64,000 nt of DNA, from NCBI RefSeq assembly GCF_001611555.1, contig NZ_LSGP01000001.1, positions 248,001 to 312,000 on the forward strand, given 5' to 3'. The translations under genes and the position numbers were made by a program. Source of the DNA: Anaerosporomusa subterranea. GTDB lineage: Bacteria > Bacillota > Negativicutes > Sporomusales > Acetonemataceae. Under the pieces are notes generated by a model. That model was not told the origin of the DNA. It did no database searches and worked only from the letters and a program-made list of their open reading frames with translations. Of the stretch, positions 17,776 to 26,572 are shown piece after piece (the first letter of the stretch is position 1; each line of letters opens with the position of its first letter).

Positions 17776-17874
17776 ATTTCCAGTTTCTTCTATCTGCAGG
17801 AAAAAGCATTCCCTACCAAGAACTATAGATAGCGCATCTTCACACTTGAAGCTAAGAGAAAGGAACGATCTGCA

Positions 17875-19590
17875 ATGAAATCGCTTGATCGCAGGTTTTT
17901 AAAAGCCGCCTGGGAGCTAACCCGGGCCTATTGGTATTCTACTGAAAAGTGGCAAGCCAGAGGGCTATTATCAGTTATCATTGGTCTTAATCTCGGTCAT
18001 GTATACATCCTCGTTCTTTTGAATGAGTGGAATAACCGTTTTTATAATGCTTTACAGAATATGAATAGGGATTCCTTTTTTGACGCTCTAGGCGAATTCG
18101 GCCTGCTGGCCGCCGCCTATATCCTTGTTGCGGTCTATCAAATCTATCTGCGTCAGATGCTTGAAATCAAGTGGCGGCGCTGGATGACAGAGCATTATCT
18201 GGAAGCATGGCTCAAAGACAGAGCGTACTATCGGCTGCAAGTTCTCGATACAGGGACAGACAACCCCGACCAACGGATCAGCGAAGATTTGCGCATGTTT
18301 GCCGCCTATACTCTCAGGCTATCGCTAGGCCTGCTGCGGTCAGTGGTTACTCTGGTCTCTTTTATTGCCATCCTCTGGCGACTATCAGGCGAGCTGGTTG
18401 TGCCGGTCGGCTCCTGGCAAGTCGTCATCCCCGGTTATCTCGTTTGGGCTGCAGTTGGTTACGCGATTGTTGGCACTTGGCTGACAGTGAAGATTGGGCG
18501 GCCGTTGGTTGGGCTGAATTTTAATCAGCAGCGTTATGAAGCAGACTTCCGTTTTAGTCTCGTCCGTTTGCGGGAAAATAGCGAGAGTGTGGCTTTCTAT
18601 GGCGGCGAGAGACAGGAACGCCTACATTTCCTGGATCGCTTCCGCTTAGTCTTTTCGAATTTTCGTCAGTTAATGACCCAACAGAAAAAATTGACTTGGT
18701 TTACTTCTGGCTATTTTCAGATTGCTATTATCTTTCCCTATATCGTGGCCGGGCCGCGTTATTTCGCTGGGCAAATTCAACTGGGCGGCTTGATGCAGAT
18801 TGCTTCTGCTTTTGGCCGAGTGCAGGACGCCTTGTCTTTTATCGTTGAAACCTATCCTGAACTGGCGGAATGGCGGGCAGTCGTTAACCGGCTGCTGGGT
18901 TTCGTCAATCACATGCAGGAAGTTCATACCCTACCTGCTAATGGGATTAAGGTAAAGCGCGTTGATGGCCCAGCTTTGCTTGTTCAGGAGCTGGATGTCG
19001 ATTTGCCTAACGGCTCTGCTCTATTACGATCAATAAACCTCAGCATCGAGCCAGGTGACTCACTACTGATAACCGGAGCATCGGGCTGCGGCAAGAGTAC
19101 CCTGATGCGAAGCTTTGCCGGACTTTGGCCATTTGGCGCAGGCTGCATTGATATCCCTGCAGGTAAGAAAATCATGTTCGTGCCGCAACGCCCCTATATG
19201 CCGCTAGGCACACTGCGGGATACTCTTCTCTACCCTAATAGTAACGGCATTGTTACCGATGCGGCGATTCGATCAGTGATGGTTCAATGTAGGCTGGAAG
19301 AGTTTATTGACAAGCTAGACCATGTTGACAATTGGTCGCACATCCTATCATTGGGCGAGCAACAACGCATTGCTTTCGCCAGAATGCTGTTAACTCAACC
19401 GGATTGGTTATTCCTAGACGAGGCGACTTCAGCGTTAGATGAACCGACAGAACGGCAACTATATCGCTTATTACGCGAGAAACTTCCTAATACAGCAATT
19501 ATCAGTATTGGTCACCGTAATACACTGCACAGCTTCCACACTAAGAAACTGAATCTTACCACAGGCGGTGCCTGGTCGCTTTTGCATTAA
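17875..19590 (+). CDS. SbmA/BacA-like ABC transporter, fused permease and ATPase (YddA type)
   Basis: A 571-residue protein. Residues 1-330 form the membrane domain (W-x-A-R-G-L-L start, NRFYNALQN, W-R-x-W-M-T-x-x-Y-L-x-x-W-L and NPDQRISEDLR are typical of the SbmA/BacA/YddA family). Residues 370-570 are an ABC ATPase with Walker A (GASGCGKSTL), signature (LSLGEQQRIAFARMLL) and Walker B (WLFLDEATSALDE). Relatives move peptides, vitamin B12 or fatty acyl compounds; the direction and cargo here are unknown. Start ATG follows AAAGGAAC. It is monocistronic, with a terminator after it. Confidence 0.9.
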   Translation: MKSLDRRFLKAAWELTRAYWYSTEKWQARGLLSVIIGLNLGHVYILVLLNEWNNRFYNALQNMNRDSFFDALGEFGLLAAAYILVAVYQIYLRQMLEIKWRRWMTEHYLEAWLKDRAYYRLQVLDTGTDNPDQRISEDLRMFAAYTLRLSLGLLRSVVTLVSFIAILWRLSGELVVPVGSWQVVIPGYLVWAAVGYAIVGTWLTVKIGRPLVGLNFNQQRYEADFRFSLVRLRENSESVAFYGGERQERLHFLDRFRLVFSNFRQLMTQQKKLTWFTSGYFQIAIIFPYIVAGPRYFAGQIQLGGLMQIASAFGRVQDALSFIVETYPELAEWRAVVNRLLGFVNHMQEVHTLPANGIKVKRVDGPALLVQELDVDLPNGSALLRSINLSIEPGDSLLITGASGCGKSTLMRSFAGLWPFGAGCIDIPAGKKIMFVPQRPYMPLGTLRDTLLYPNSNGIVTDAAIRSVMVQCRLEEFIDKLDHVDNWSHILSLGEQQRIAFARMLLTQPDWLFLDEATSALDEPTERQLYRLLREKLPNTAIISIGHRNTLHSFHTKKLNLTTGGAWSLLH

Positions 19591-19597
19591 TGAAAAA

Positions 19598-19645
19598 GGA
19601 AAAGGAGTGATGCATCTCCATTAAAGAGAGGTATCGCTCCTTTTC
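19598..19645 (+). terminator. Terminator after the SbmA-like gene
   Basis: GGAAAAGGAGTGATGCATCTC faces GAGAGGTATCGCTCCTTTTC; the base of the stem (AAAAGGAG with CTCCTTTT) is perfect. Confidence 0.65.
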
Positions 19646-19799
19646 TATATAGGGAGGGATGCGCTAGTGAACGCGCGTCGGCAAAACTTATCTATCCAGT
19701 AATAGTATATTCAACGACAGATTGTTCAGTTCAGGTGATGCAATATATTTTTGAAAGGAGTCATGGACTGCGGTAGCGAATATAGCTGAGAGGTGCATT

Positions 19800-20981
19800 A
19801 TGTCTCAATTGTCTCTCTTTCGTTCAAACCAACAATTCCAGAGCATAGCGCTCAGTCAAATGCTAACTGTATTCGGCTCGAATCTAATCATTCCAGTTCT
19901 GCCGATATATTTAAAACTGCAGGGTTTTTCTGATACAAAGATTGGGATACTGATGGGGGTTGCCGCATTAGGCGCGTTAGTTGTCAGACCATGGTGCGGC
20001 AAGCTGGTAGATATTCGGGGCAGCCGTCCGGTTTTGCTGTTTGGACAAGCTCTTACTGCATTTGGTGTAGCTGCGTATTTTTGGACTTCAGCCTTTCTGC
20101 CGCTGATATTGCTGCGTTTTTTTCAGGGCGTGGCCATGGCTTTTTACGGCACCGCGTCAATGACCTTCGCCAGCAGTGTGGAGACTTCTGACAGAATCGC
20201 CGGTGCTATTGCCTTGTATACCGTATTTACGATGGTCGGATTGGGTATCGCAACCAGCGGCGGCCCGCTGGTTTTTGGCATTATTGGTTTCAAGAATTTG
20301 GCCGGATTTGGACTGGCTACCATTCTATTCGCTGCAGCAATCATGATTTTCCGGAGCAAGGCGATACCGCCTGTTGCCGGAAAACAGAGGGCGCCATTTT
20401 TAACTGTATTGCGGACAAAGGAAGTTCTGGCCCCGACAGTTTGCCTATTTGCATCGAATTTTGCCTGCATGACGGCGTTTACCTATGTTCCACTGCTTGC
20501 GTTATCTAAATCAATGCCTTTCTCTGGCTTCTTCGTCTCGTTCATGATAGCGGTAGTGGTTGCCCGTCTGTCTGTCAACCAACTTGCTTCCCGTGCCCGA
20601 ACCGTGGTCTTGGCGACACTCGCCAGCATAATTAACGCTCTAGGCGTAATTATTGTTGCGGTTTATACCTCTCCGGTTACATTGGTAGCTGCCGGAAGTT
20701 GCATTGGCATTGGCTTTGGTCTGATTTTTCCTATTTTGGCAGTGTATGTTATTCAACACAATAATCCTGTGAATAAAGGCGCTGCTCTCAGTATTCTGTC
20801 AGGTGCCGGCGATGTCGGTAACGCGTTGGGAGCATCTGTGTTAGGTATTGTTGCTGATATTTTCGGCTACCGGGCCTTATTTGCCGTTGCAACAGGAGTG
20901 GTTCTCGTGTGTACCTGGCACTTTTATGCTTCACTTGCTGCTCAGGATGTAGAAGCAACAGCAGCAACGCAACAGGAGTGA
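19800..20981 (+). CDS. MFS transporter (first of a tandem pair)
   Basis: A 393-residue major facilitator with twelve predicted helices. The motif A region between helices 2 and 3 reads GALVVRPWCGKLVDIRGSRP, and GFGLIFPILAVYV lies in the second half. It resembles drug or metabolite exporters of the YfcJ/YwoG type, but the substrate cannot be inferred. Start ATG follows GAGAGGTG. The next MFS gene begins four bases after its stop, so the two are almost surely co-transcribed. Confidence 0.9.
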   Translation: MSQLSLFRSNQQFQSIALSQMLTVFGSNLIIPVLPIYLKLQGFSDTKIGILMGVAALGALVVRPWCGKLVDIRGSRPVLLFGQALTAFGVAAYFWTSAFLPLILLRFFQGVAMAFYGTASMTFASSVETSDRIAGAIALYTVFTMVGLGIATSGGPLVFGIIGFKNLAGFGLATILFAAAIMIFRSKAIPPVAGKQRAPFLTVLRTKEVLAPTVCLFASNFACMTAFTYVPLLALSKSMPFSGFFVSFMIAVVVARLSVNQLASRARTVVLATLASIINALGVIIVAVYTSPVTLVAAGSCIGIGFGLIFPILAVYVIQHNNPVNKGAALSILSGAGDVGNALGASVLGIVADIFGYRALFAVATGVVLVCTWHFYASLAAQDVEATAATQQE

Positions 20982-20985
20982 CACT

Positions 20986-22212
20986 ATGCTTTGGACGCTG
21001 GCTTTAGGCTGGGCTGTTATTTATGCGGATCGGACCTGCTTATATCCCTTGCTGGCAGTTATTGCCGATAGCTTGGGGATTTCTTCGGCTCAAGCCGGGG
21101 CGCTGACAAGCGCTTATTTCCTTTTCTATGTAGCCATGCAAATTCCAGCCGGTATTTTGGGCGATCGGCTTGGCTTAAAGCCGGTGCTGATTGCTAACTA
21201 TGGACTAGCTGGATTAGGGATCTTAGGTTTAGGATACTTTGGCGATAACTATTATCTGCTATTACTATTCGCCGCCCTACACGGCTTAGGGGCGGGAGCG
21301 TATTATCCGGCAGCTTACGGAACAGTGCTTAGCCAGGTTGAACAATCAAGACGGGGCTTTAGTTCAGCTGTTATCGGCACGGGAATGGCACTAGGCTTAA
21401 TTGTCGGATTAGCAATGAGCGGTTCTGTGTATGAATGGTCAGAGAGTTACCAATGGCCATTTATTCTAATGAGTATACCAACATTTGCTATTTTACCTGT
21501 TTTCTGGCGTAATTTGCCCGAATGCCGAGGCGCCGCCGCTGTTTCCTGGCCGATTTATCGCGCCATCTTATCTGATAGCGCACTGTGGCGAATCAATATC
21601 GCTACATTCTGCGCCCTGTACGGCTTTTGGGTGGCGGTTTCATGGGGGCCGACATTTCTCAAGGCAGAGCGAGGTTTTTCACTGGATCAGGCTGGGTTAT
21701 TTACCGGTATGATGGCGATAACGGCTCTACCGGCGGCTCTCGCTTGGGGCAAGTTTTCAGATCGTGCTGGCAGGAAAAAGATTGCAAGCACGGTGCTGCC
21801 GTTGGGTGCGTTGAGTCTTTATTTACTTTCCTTCGCCCAGGGAAAGATAGCGATCATGGGCGTGCTGCTGATCTTTGGCTTGTTCAGCAACTCTGCGTTT
21901 ACTCCGATTATGGTGGCGTGGACCGGTGATATTGCCAGTAAACGCTATCCTGGCTTTACCGGAGCGGCGGTAGGCATATTTAATTGCGTGATCATGATCT
22001 CCGCCATCGCAGCGCCGCTGGTCTCAGGCTACTTACGAGACTTGAGTGGTTCACTGGTTCCTGCGATCGTAGTAGGCAGCATTGTAATGGCGGCTGGGAC
22101 GGTCTTGCTACTTGGCATACCGGAACTTCATCTAGATATGAAAGAAGCAGACCGCGCGGTCTGCTTCTTTCATATCTTTTCAACTATGCCCTGGATCAAT
22201 GGATACCGATAA
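20986..22212 (+). CDS. MFS transporter (second of the pair), 3' end overlapping a convergent gene
   Basis: A 408-residue major facilitator. The conserved helix-1 Asp-Arg (YADRTCLYPLL) and GDRLGLKPVLIANYGL fit the anion:cation symporter or sugar-phosphate-like subgroup. ATG 20986 follows AGGAG inside the end of the upstream gene. The last 25 or so codons run through a 44-base perfect palindrome (22134-22177) and then overlap the stop end of the convergent DUF4870 gene by 43 bases. The C-terminal tail after LHLDMKEADRAV looks added, as if an earlier stop codon had been lost. Confidence 0.9.
   Translation: MLWTLALGWAVIYADRTCLYPLLAVIADSLGISSAQAGALTSAYFLFYVAMQIPAGILGDRLGLKPVLIANYGLAGLGILGLGYFGDNYYLLLLFAALHGLGAGAYYPAAYGTVLSQVEQSRRGFSSAVIGTGMALGLIVGLAMSGSVYEWSESYQWPFILMSIPTFAILPVFWRNLPECRGAAAVSWPIYRAILSDSALWRINIATFCALYGFWVAVSWGPTFLKAERGFSLDQAGLFTGMMAITALPAALAWGKFSDRAGRKKIASTVLPLGALSLYLLSFAQGKIAIMGVLLIFGLFSNSAFTPIMVAWTGDIASKRYPGFTGAAVGIFNCVIMISAIAAPLVSGYLRDLSGSLVPAIVVGSIVMAAGTVLLLGIPELHLDMKEADRAVCFFHIFSTMPWINGYR
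22134..22177. terminator. 44-base perfect palindrome, likely bidirectional terminator inside two coding ends
   Basis: AGATATGAAAGAAGCAGACC and its exact complement meet at the centre GCGC with no spacer. A T-run follows on the plus strand (TCTTTTC). It sits inside the last codons of the MFS gene and at the stop of the convergent gene. Confidence 0.75.
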
Positions 22213-22514
22213 TATTCTCCGTTTAGCGCTTTCAGCGAGCCTAGAATGGAAGTGACGAGGAGCGCGAGGCCGAGCAATACTACCACCGGGATTAACAGCA
22301 GTCCAACCAACAACATGGAGAGGATACCTGTGACCATGCCAACAACTAGCATGGACAGATGGGCAACTAGCGCTTGCTTTGCGTGATCGGCTACAAACGG
22401 ATCATCCCGCTTCACGAGAAAAATGACCAGCGGGGCAAGCACAAACCCTAAGCCTCCCAGAAAATACGTCAAATGCGCCGCAATTGCCAACAGCTTTTGC
22501 TCCCCTGTAACCAT
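22170..22514 (-). CDS. DUF4870-type small membrane protein
   Basis: A 114-residue protein: residues 1-20 (EQKLLAIAAHLTYFLGGLGF) and HAKQALVAH match the DUF4870 (Tic20-like) pattern, with a charged DPFVADHAKQAL loop and a long hydrophobic block (VVGMVTGILSMLLVGLLLIP). It probably has three or four membrane helices. No function is established for the family. Start ATG follows AGGAGGTG. Its stop codon TGA lies inside the palindrome shared with the convergent MFS gene. Confidence 0.88.
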   Translation of the reverse strand: MVTGEQKLLAIAAHLTYFLGGLGFVLAPLVIFLVKRDDPFVADHAKQALVAHLSMLVVGMVTGILSMLLVGLLLIPVVVLLGLALLVTSILGSLKALNGEYYRYPLIQGIVEKI

Positions 22515-22721
22515 GCAAATACACCTCCTGATATAGTATATGGCAAAGTGTAATTTAAGGTGTTATGTTGACTAACACCTTGTGAATCTAATTACATAGT
22601 AGCATATTTCGCTTATTTGCGATAGCGTGGCCAGTCCTAGTTACAAAATAGAAAATAGTCTCCGAGGAACGTTCAGATACCCCTAGATGCTAGCGCCTCA
22701 TCATTCCTCAGGATTAGGCCT

Positions 22722-22845
22722 GAGGGCGTTCAGAAAGGTTCAGATGCTAGGCGGCCCCGGCAACCCAGCGGCGACGCGTACTGGAAGTACGCTAGCAATG
22801 GGTTGCCGGGGCCAACAACGCAGATGGGCCTTTATCAACGCCCTC
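22722..22845. repeat. Repeat B-related element with nested GC-rich hairpin
   Basis: Outer arms GAGGGCGTT and AACGCCCTC enclose CAGATGC/GCAGATGGG and an inner hairpin in which GGCCCCGGCAACCCA (from 22754) pairs exactly with TGGGTTGCCGGGGCC (to 22814). A still smaller GCGTAC-GTACGC hairpin lies inside. The right end touches the yitT stop codon. No gene is seen in 22515-22844. Confidence 0.65.
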
Positions 22846-23705
22846 TAATGGATGTTACGTTTCTTGAAGCGTCCGCCCATAACCTCATGCACGTCATTAA
22901 ACGTCACAAAGGCGCCACTGTCATGTTCATCAACAATTGCTTTGAGCTTAGCCATCTCCAAGCGTGTAATGACCGCATATAATATTTGCTTGTTTTCTTT
23001 TTTATAACCGCCAGTGCCATTAAGATAGGTTACGCCGCGGCCTAATCGAGCCATTAAGGCGTCGGCGATTTCGTCAGGCTTTTCAGAGATGATCATCGCC
23101 GCTTTCGATTCATCCAAACCAACGATCGTAATGTCGATAACTTTATAAGCGACATAATATGCCACAAGAGAATACATGGCTTTATCCCATGTGAATACCA
23201 GCCCTGCGCTGCTCAGAATGAAAAGATTGAAGAACATGACAATCTCGCCGACTGAGAAGCTGCTGCGCTTATCTAGCAGTATGGCGACAATTTCCGTCCC
23301 ATCCAGTGATCCTCCATAACGGATAATAAGACCAACGCCCAGACCAACCAGAACTCCGCCGAATATAGCCGCTAGAAACAGATCCTGTGTCAGTCCTGGT
23401 ATGGGGTGGAAAACGCTTACCCAATAAGACAAAGAGAGAATAGAGAATAGAGTCGATATCGCAAACGTCTTGCCAATTTGCTTGTAGCCTAAATAGAGAA
23501 AAGGCAAATTGAGAAGGACCAGAAATAAGCTTAACGGCAATTTGGTCAAATGACTTGCCATAATGGAAATGCCGACAATTCCGCCATCGATGATGTTATT
23601 AGGGACTAAGAAGATCTCTAAGCCAACGGCGGCAATGATAGAGCCGATAAATAGGAGAAGATATTTTTGGATGATACGCATTTTTGTTTTTTGTTTGCTA
23701 TTCAT
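22845..23705 (-). CDS. YitT-family (DUF161/DUF2179) membrane protein
   Basis: From ATG 23705 (six bases after GGGGGA) the protein has 286 residues. Five or six membrane helices fill residues 15-200, with family signatures NNIIDGGIVGISIM, GLGVGLIIRYGGSLDGTEI and YKVIDITIVGLDESKA. The cytoplasmic DUF2179 domain (about 205-286) ends VTFNDVHEVMGGRF. The family is widespread in Firmicutes, with no proven transport activity. The repeat element at its 3' end could act as terminator. Confidence 0.92.
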   Translation of the reverse strand: MNSKQKTKMRIIQKYLLLFIGSIIAAVGLEIFLVPNNIIDGGIVGISIMASHLTKLPLSLFLVLLNLPFLYLGYKQIGKTFAISTLFSILSLSYWVSVFHPIPGLTQDLFLAAIFGGVLVGLGVGLIIRYGGSLDGTEIVAILLDKRSSFSVGEIVMFFNLFILSSAGLVFTWDKAMYSLVAYYVAYKVIDITIVGLDESKAAMIISEKPDEIADALMARLGRGVTYLNGTGGYKKENKQILYAVITRLEMAKLKAIVDEHDSGAFVTFNDVHEVMGGRFKKRNIH

Positions 23706-23780
23706 TAACAATCCCCCAATTAAGATGTATAGTTATTCTATTATACCGCATAACGGGGGCGACGAGCAAATTCGCAGACT

Positions 23781-23820
23781 AAAAAACTGAGGCGCTCTCA
23801 CCGATGTGAGAGCGCCTCAG
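23781..23820 (-). terminator. Terminator of the NlpC/P60 gene
   Basis: CTGAGGCGCTCTCAC pairs perfectly with GTGAGAGCGCCTCAG; on the minus strand T6 follows. Confidence 0.9.
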
Positions 23821-23841
23821 AGCGATACTATTAACTCACGT

Positions 23842-24504
23842 CTACTGAATGTAGCGGCGTGCGCCTATATACTTTTCAGTATAATACGGTTCGTCAAGGG
23901 AGGAAATGGTAACTTGTTTAGCTCCAGAGCTGGCATGAATAAACTTACTGTCACCCATGTAGAAACCGACATGAGAAGCGCCAGGTTTATAGGTGGTGAA
24001 GAACACCAAATCGCCGGGTTTTAGATTTGACTTCATGATCGAAACTCCGGATTGATATTGTTCTGCTGCGGTCCGGGGGATGGTAATTCCATTTTGCTTT
24101 AGTACATACTGCGTAAAGCCAGAGCAGTCAAAACCGGTTGGTGTTTCTCCGCCCCAAACATACGGAACCCCCATGTATTGTTTGGCCGTGTTAAGTACTG
24201 ATGTCGCAGTGCTGGATGCGGATGTTTGATCAGTTTTGTTACTCCAGCCAAGAACTTTACCTAACGTATCAGTAGTCGAATTTGTACTTTTATCATTAGC
24301 AACATTGCCAACAAATGTACCAAGCAGGAGACCAATTAAAATATCGATTATCCCGCTGCCGCCTGAGTCCTCTTTGCTCGTAGTCGGAGCAAGTAAATCA
24401 GACAATGACGCTGCATAGGCCGGGGTCGCCGGAAGTAAGGTGGTGCTAAACAGTGTAAGCAATAATACGGCGACAATACTAGCTTTATATTTCTTTATGG
24501 TCAT
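23842..24504 (-). CDS. Secreted NlpC/P60 cell-wall hydrolase
   Basis: A 220-residue protein with a signal peptide (SIVAVLLLTLFSTTLLP, cleavage likely after AYA at about residue 31). A low-complexity Ser/Thr linker contains a hydrophobic Gly-rich stretch (IIDILIGLLLGTFVGNVA). The NlpC/P60 catalytic domain is about residues 105-218: active Cys in FDCSGFTQYVL, His in ASHVGFYMG and a third polar residue in FIHASS. It would cut D-Glu-to-diamino-acid bonds in peptidoglycan stem peptides. Start ATG follows AGGAGGTGCG. It is monocistronic, ending at the hairpin near 23800. A role in germination or growth cannot be decided. Confidence 0.92.
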   Translation of the reverse strand: MTIKKYKASIVAVLLLTLFSTTLLPATPAYAASLSDLLAPTTSKEDSGGSGIIDILIGLLLGTFVGNVANDKSTNSTTDTLGKVLGWSNKTDQTSASSTATSVLNTAKQYMGVPYVWGGETPTGFDCSGFTQYVLKQNGITIPRTAAEQYQSGVSIMKSNLKPGDLVFFTTYKPGASHVGFYMGDSKFIHASSGAKQVTISSLDEPYYTEKYIGARRYIQ

Positions 24505-24697
24505 TTACGCACCTCCTGAAAGTTGTGTTGAAAGTGAAGAGCACTATGAGCATAATAACATATTGAACTAATTATGTAAATATAAAAACACTGGAAGGAA
24601 TGGTACGCATATACCACTAACGAATTTACAGAACTGTATTTCGACCTTATAATACATAGAGAAACACAGCAAAACTATTAGGGGAAGTGAATCAGCA

Positions 24698-25393
24698 ATG
24701 AATGGCGAGAACGATGCCGCAATGAATGCTCGCCGCATTAGAGCGAGAGACGTTTTTCAGTCAGCTGGGCTGTACTGTTTAACAGATTCAAAACTCTCGT
24801 GCGGACGCAATAATTTGACGATAGTCGAGCAGATGCTCAGCGCGGGACTTCGTATTGTGCAGTATCGCGAAAAGAACCAGAGCCAACTAACAATGTACAA
24901 AGAATGTCTAGCCATCCGTGACCTGACTCGCAGCTTTGGTGCAACCTTTATTGTTAATGACGATATTGCGTTAGCGATGGCGGTTTGCGCCGACGGAGTA
25001 CACGTTGGGCAAGATGATTTGCCTGTACCGGCAGTTCGCTTGCTTGTCGGGGAATCCATGCTGATCGGGCTTTCCACTCATACACCTGAACAGGCGCAGG
25101 CGGCAGTTCGTCTTGGAGCTGATTATATCGGGGTTGGGCCGGTTTATTCGACCTTGACGAAAAAGGATGTTGGCAATCCGGTCGGACTGTCATATGTTGA
25201 TTATGTTGCCAAGAACATAGCGTTGGCTTCTGTCGCAATCGGCGGCATCAACGCAGCTAATGTTGCAGAAGTCATCAGGCATGGCGCCGACTGTGCAGCT
25301 ATGATTTCAGACATTGTTTCGGCAGCAGACATCAGCCAGCAAATTCAACTTGTACAGACACTTATCAAGCAGGCAAGGCGTTTGCGCGGCTAA
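24698..25393 (+). CDS. thiE: Thiamine-phosphate synthase
   Basis: A 231-residue TIM-barrel enzyme that joins hydroxymethylpyrimidine diphosphate and thiazole phosphate. Signature segments: YCLTDSKL, VQYREKN, FIVNDDIALA, DGVHVGQDDLP, LIGLSTHTPEQ, GADYIGVGPVY-x-T-x-TKKD, and AIGGINAANVAEVI. An N-terminal extension of about 25 residues precedes the barrel. Start ATG follows GGGGAAGTG. It stands alone, and no TPP riboswitch was found upstream, unlike many thi operons. Confidence 0.93.
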   Translation: MNGENDAAMNARRIRARDVFQSAGLYCLTDSKLSCGRNNLTIVEQMLSAGLRIVQYREKNQSQLTMYKECLAIRDLTRSFGATFIVNDDIALAMAVCADGVHVGQDDLPVPAVRLLVGESMLIGLSTHTPEQAQAAVRLGADYIGVGPVYSTLTKKDVGNPVGLSYVDYVAKNIALASVAIGGINAANVAEVIRHGADCAAMISDIVSAADISQQIQLVQTLIKQARRLRG

Positions 25394-25438
25394 CACGGTG
25401 TAGTTCGGGGTACAATACCACTCAAAGGAGGTGGTCTG

Positions 25439-25906
25439 GTGCTCAGAATTATCCTTGTAGTTATCGCTTGTGTGGCTTTATATTTGATGATTCAGCCACT
25501 TCTATGGGTGGTGGCTGATGTTCCACCTGTGCCAAGTCATATTTCTATCGAGACCCAAAAAGGGGTAACCGCTTTTGATGCGCAGATTGCACAGCGGGCT
25601 GTTGCTTTCTCTATTGCAGGGATTGAAAAAACGCTGGGACTTACGGTGACACATCCGGTTACCGTTTTGCTAACCCCGGATGCTAAGACTTATGCACAGA
25701 TTCTTCGAGACGAGGAAGGGTTGAAACATGAAGCTGCTCTGGCGCAGGCTGCCTTCACTACCCTATCGAACGGCTGCTTTGGCTGTATTTCGCTTAGCTG
25801 AGGCGAATCAACGGAAAAAGCATTTTCAATAGCATTTGGCATGACTTTGGAAGATTTTGAGGACCAATACGCCGACTGGCTGCAAGACAGACTCAGTACG
25901 TTGTAG
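25439..25906 (+). pseudogene. Decayed membrane-anchored peptidase-MA-like gene
   Basis: Start GTG 25439 after AAAGGAGGTGG. Residues 1-23 are a membrane anchor, followed by SHISIETQKGV and VTVLLTPDAKTYAQIL, resembling the N-terminal part of gluzincin peptidase-MA-like proteins. The frame hits TGA at 25799 just where the HExxH metal site should come. The same frame resumes directly after it as STEKAFSIAFGMTLEDFEDQ and ends at TAG 25904, which looks like the usual C-terminus. Thus the catalytic middle is deleted and an in-frame stop separates the ends. The family call is from pattern memory and is moderate. Confidence 0.55.
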
Positions 25907-26043
25907 CAGGAGGCCTCGCTTAAGCGAACCAAGTGAAATAACACCTGAATGTAATGCATACCGTTACGAATTATTGTGAGGGACGTATAATGCAATAGAA
26001 AGGTTTTTTTGTGTGTAACTGTCCTTCAAGGAGGAGATGATGA

Positions 26044-26550
26044 ATGATGCGAGGAATTGTAAAGGCGATAGCAGTTCTCATTGTTGCGGCACTCGGTTTG
26101 CTTGTTTTCGTTCCCAAAGCGTCTTCACCTCAGCCGGCAGTCCCGCAACAGGATCCGGTTATCAATCTCACTTTGTATTTTTCTACCCCTGACGCTTCGG
26201 CTCTCCGCCAAGAGAAGCGGCAAGTGCTGCAAACGAACGAACCAGCACGCGTTGCTGTTGAAGAATTGCTTGCAGGCGCGAAAACCGAGGGCGCTGTTAC
26301 CATTATTCCGGCTGGGACCAAACTGAAAGGATTTGCTGTGCGACAAGGTGTGGCTTATGTTGACCTCAGTGAGGATATTCTTAATACGCCAAATCGCGGA
26401 TCAGCAAGTGAAAGTTTGATCGTGGCCTCCATTGTCAATACCGTGACTGAATTTGCCGGCATTGATCAGGTTCAGATATTAATCGAAGGTAAAGAAGTCG
26501 AAACACTATATGGCCATATGGATCTGTCTGAGCCCTTTAGGCGTTTCTAA
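26044..26550 (+). CDS. GerMN domain lipoprotein-like/membrane-anchored protein
   Basis: This 168-residue protein has an N-terminal membrane helix (KAIAVLIVAALGLLVFVP), a Pro-rich linker and a GerMN domain (about residues 40-165: INLTLYFSTPDASAL, LQTNEPARVAVEELLAGA, FAVRQGVAYVDLSEDIL, SIVNTVTEFAGIDQVQILIEGK). GerMN domains occur in GerM, a sporulation and germination protein thought to help assemble mother-cell/forespore envelope complexes. No lipobox Cys is seen. Start ATG follows AAGGAGGAG. The response regulator gene follows 22 bases later, so it may share its operon. Confidence 0.85.
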   Translation: MMRGIVKAIAVLIVAALGLLVFVPKASSPQPAVPQQDPVINLTLYFSTPDASALRQEKRQVLQTNEPARVAVEELLAGAKTEGAVTIIPAGTKLKGFAVRQGVAYVDLSEDILNTPNRGSASESLIVASIVNTVTEFAGIDQVQILIEGKEVETLYGHMDLSEPFRRF

Positions 26551-26572
26551 ATAGGAGAAGGAGGCGATTGTA

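Noticed and set aside
24540-24697. TPP riboswitch before thiE
   Set aside because: Looked for the CTGAGA and GGAAC-type blocks of the THI box and did not find them.
25799-25801. In-frame TGA as selenocysteine
   Set aside because: No SECIS-like hairpin is evident right after it, and the protein also lacks its catalytic segment, so decay explains it better.
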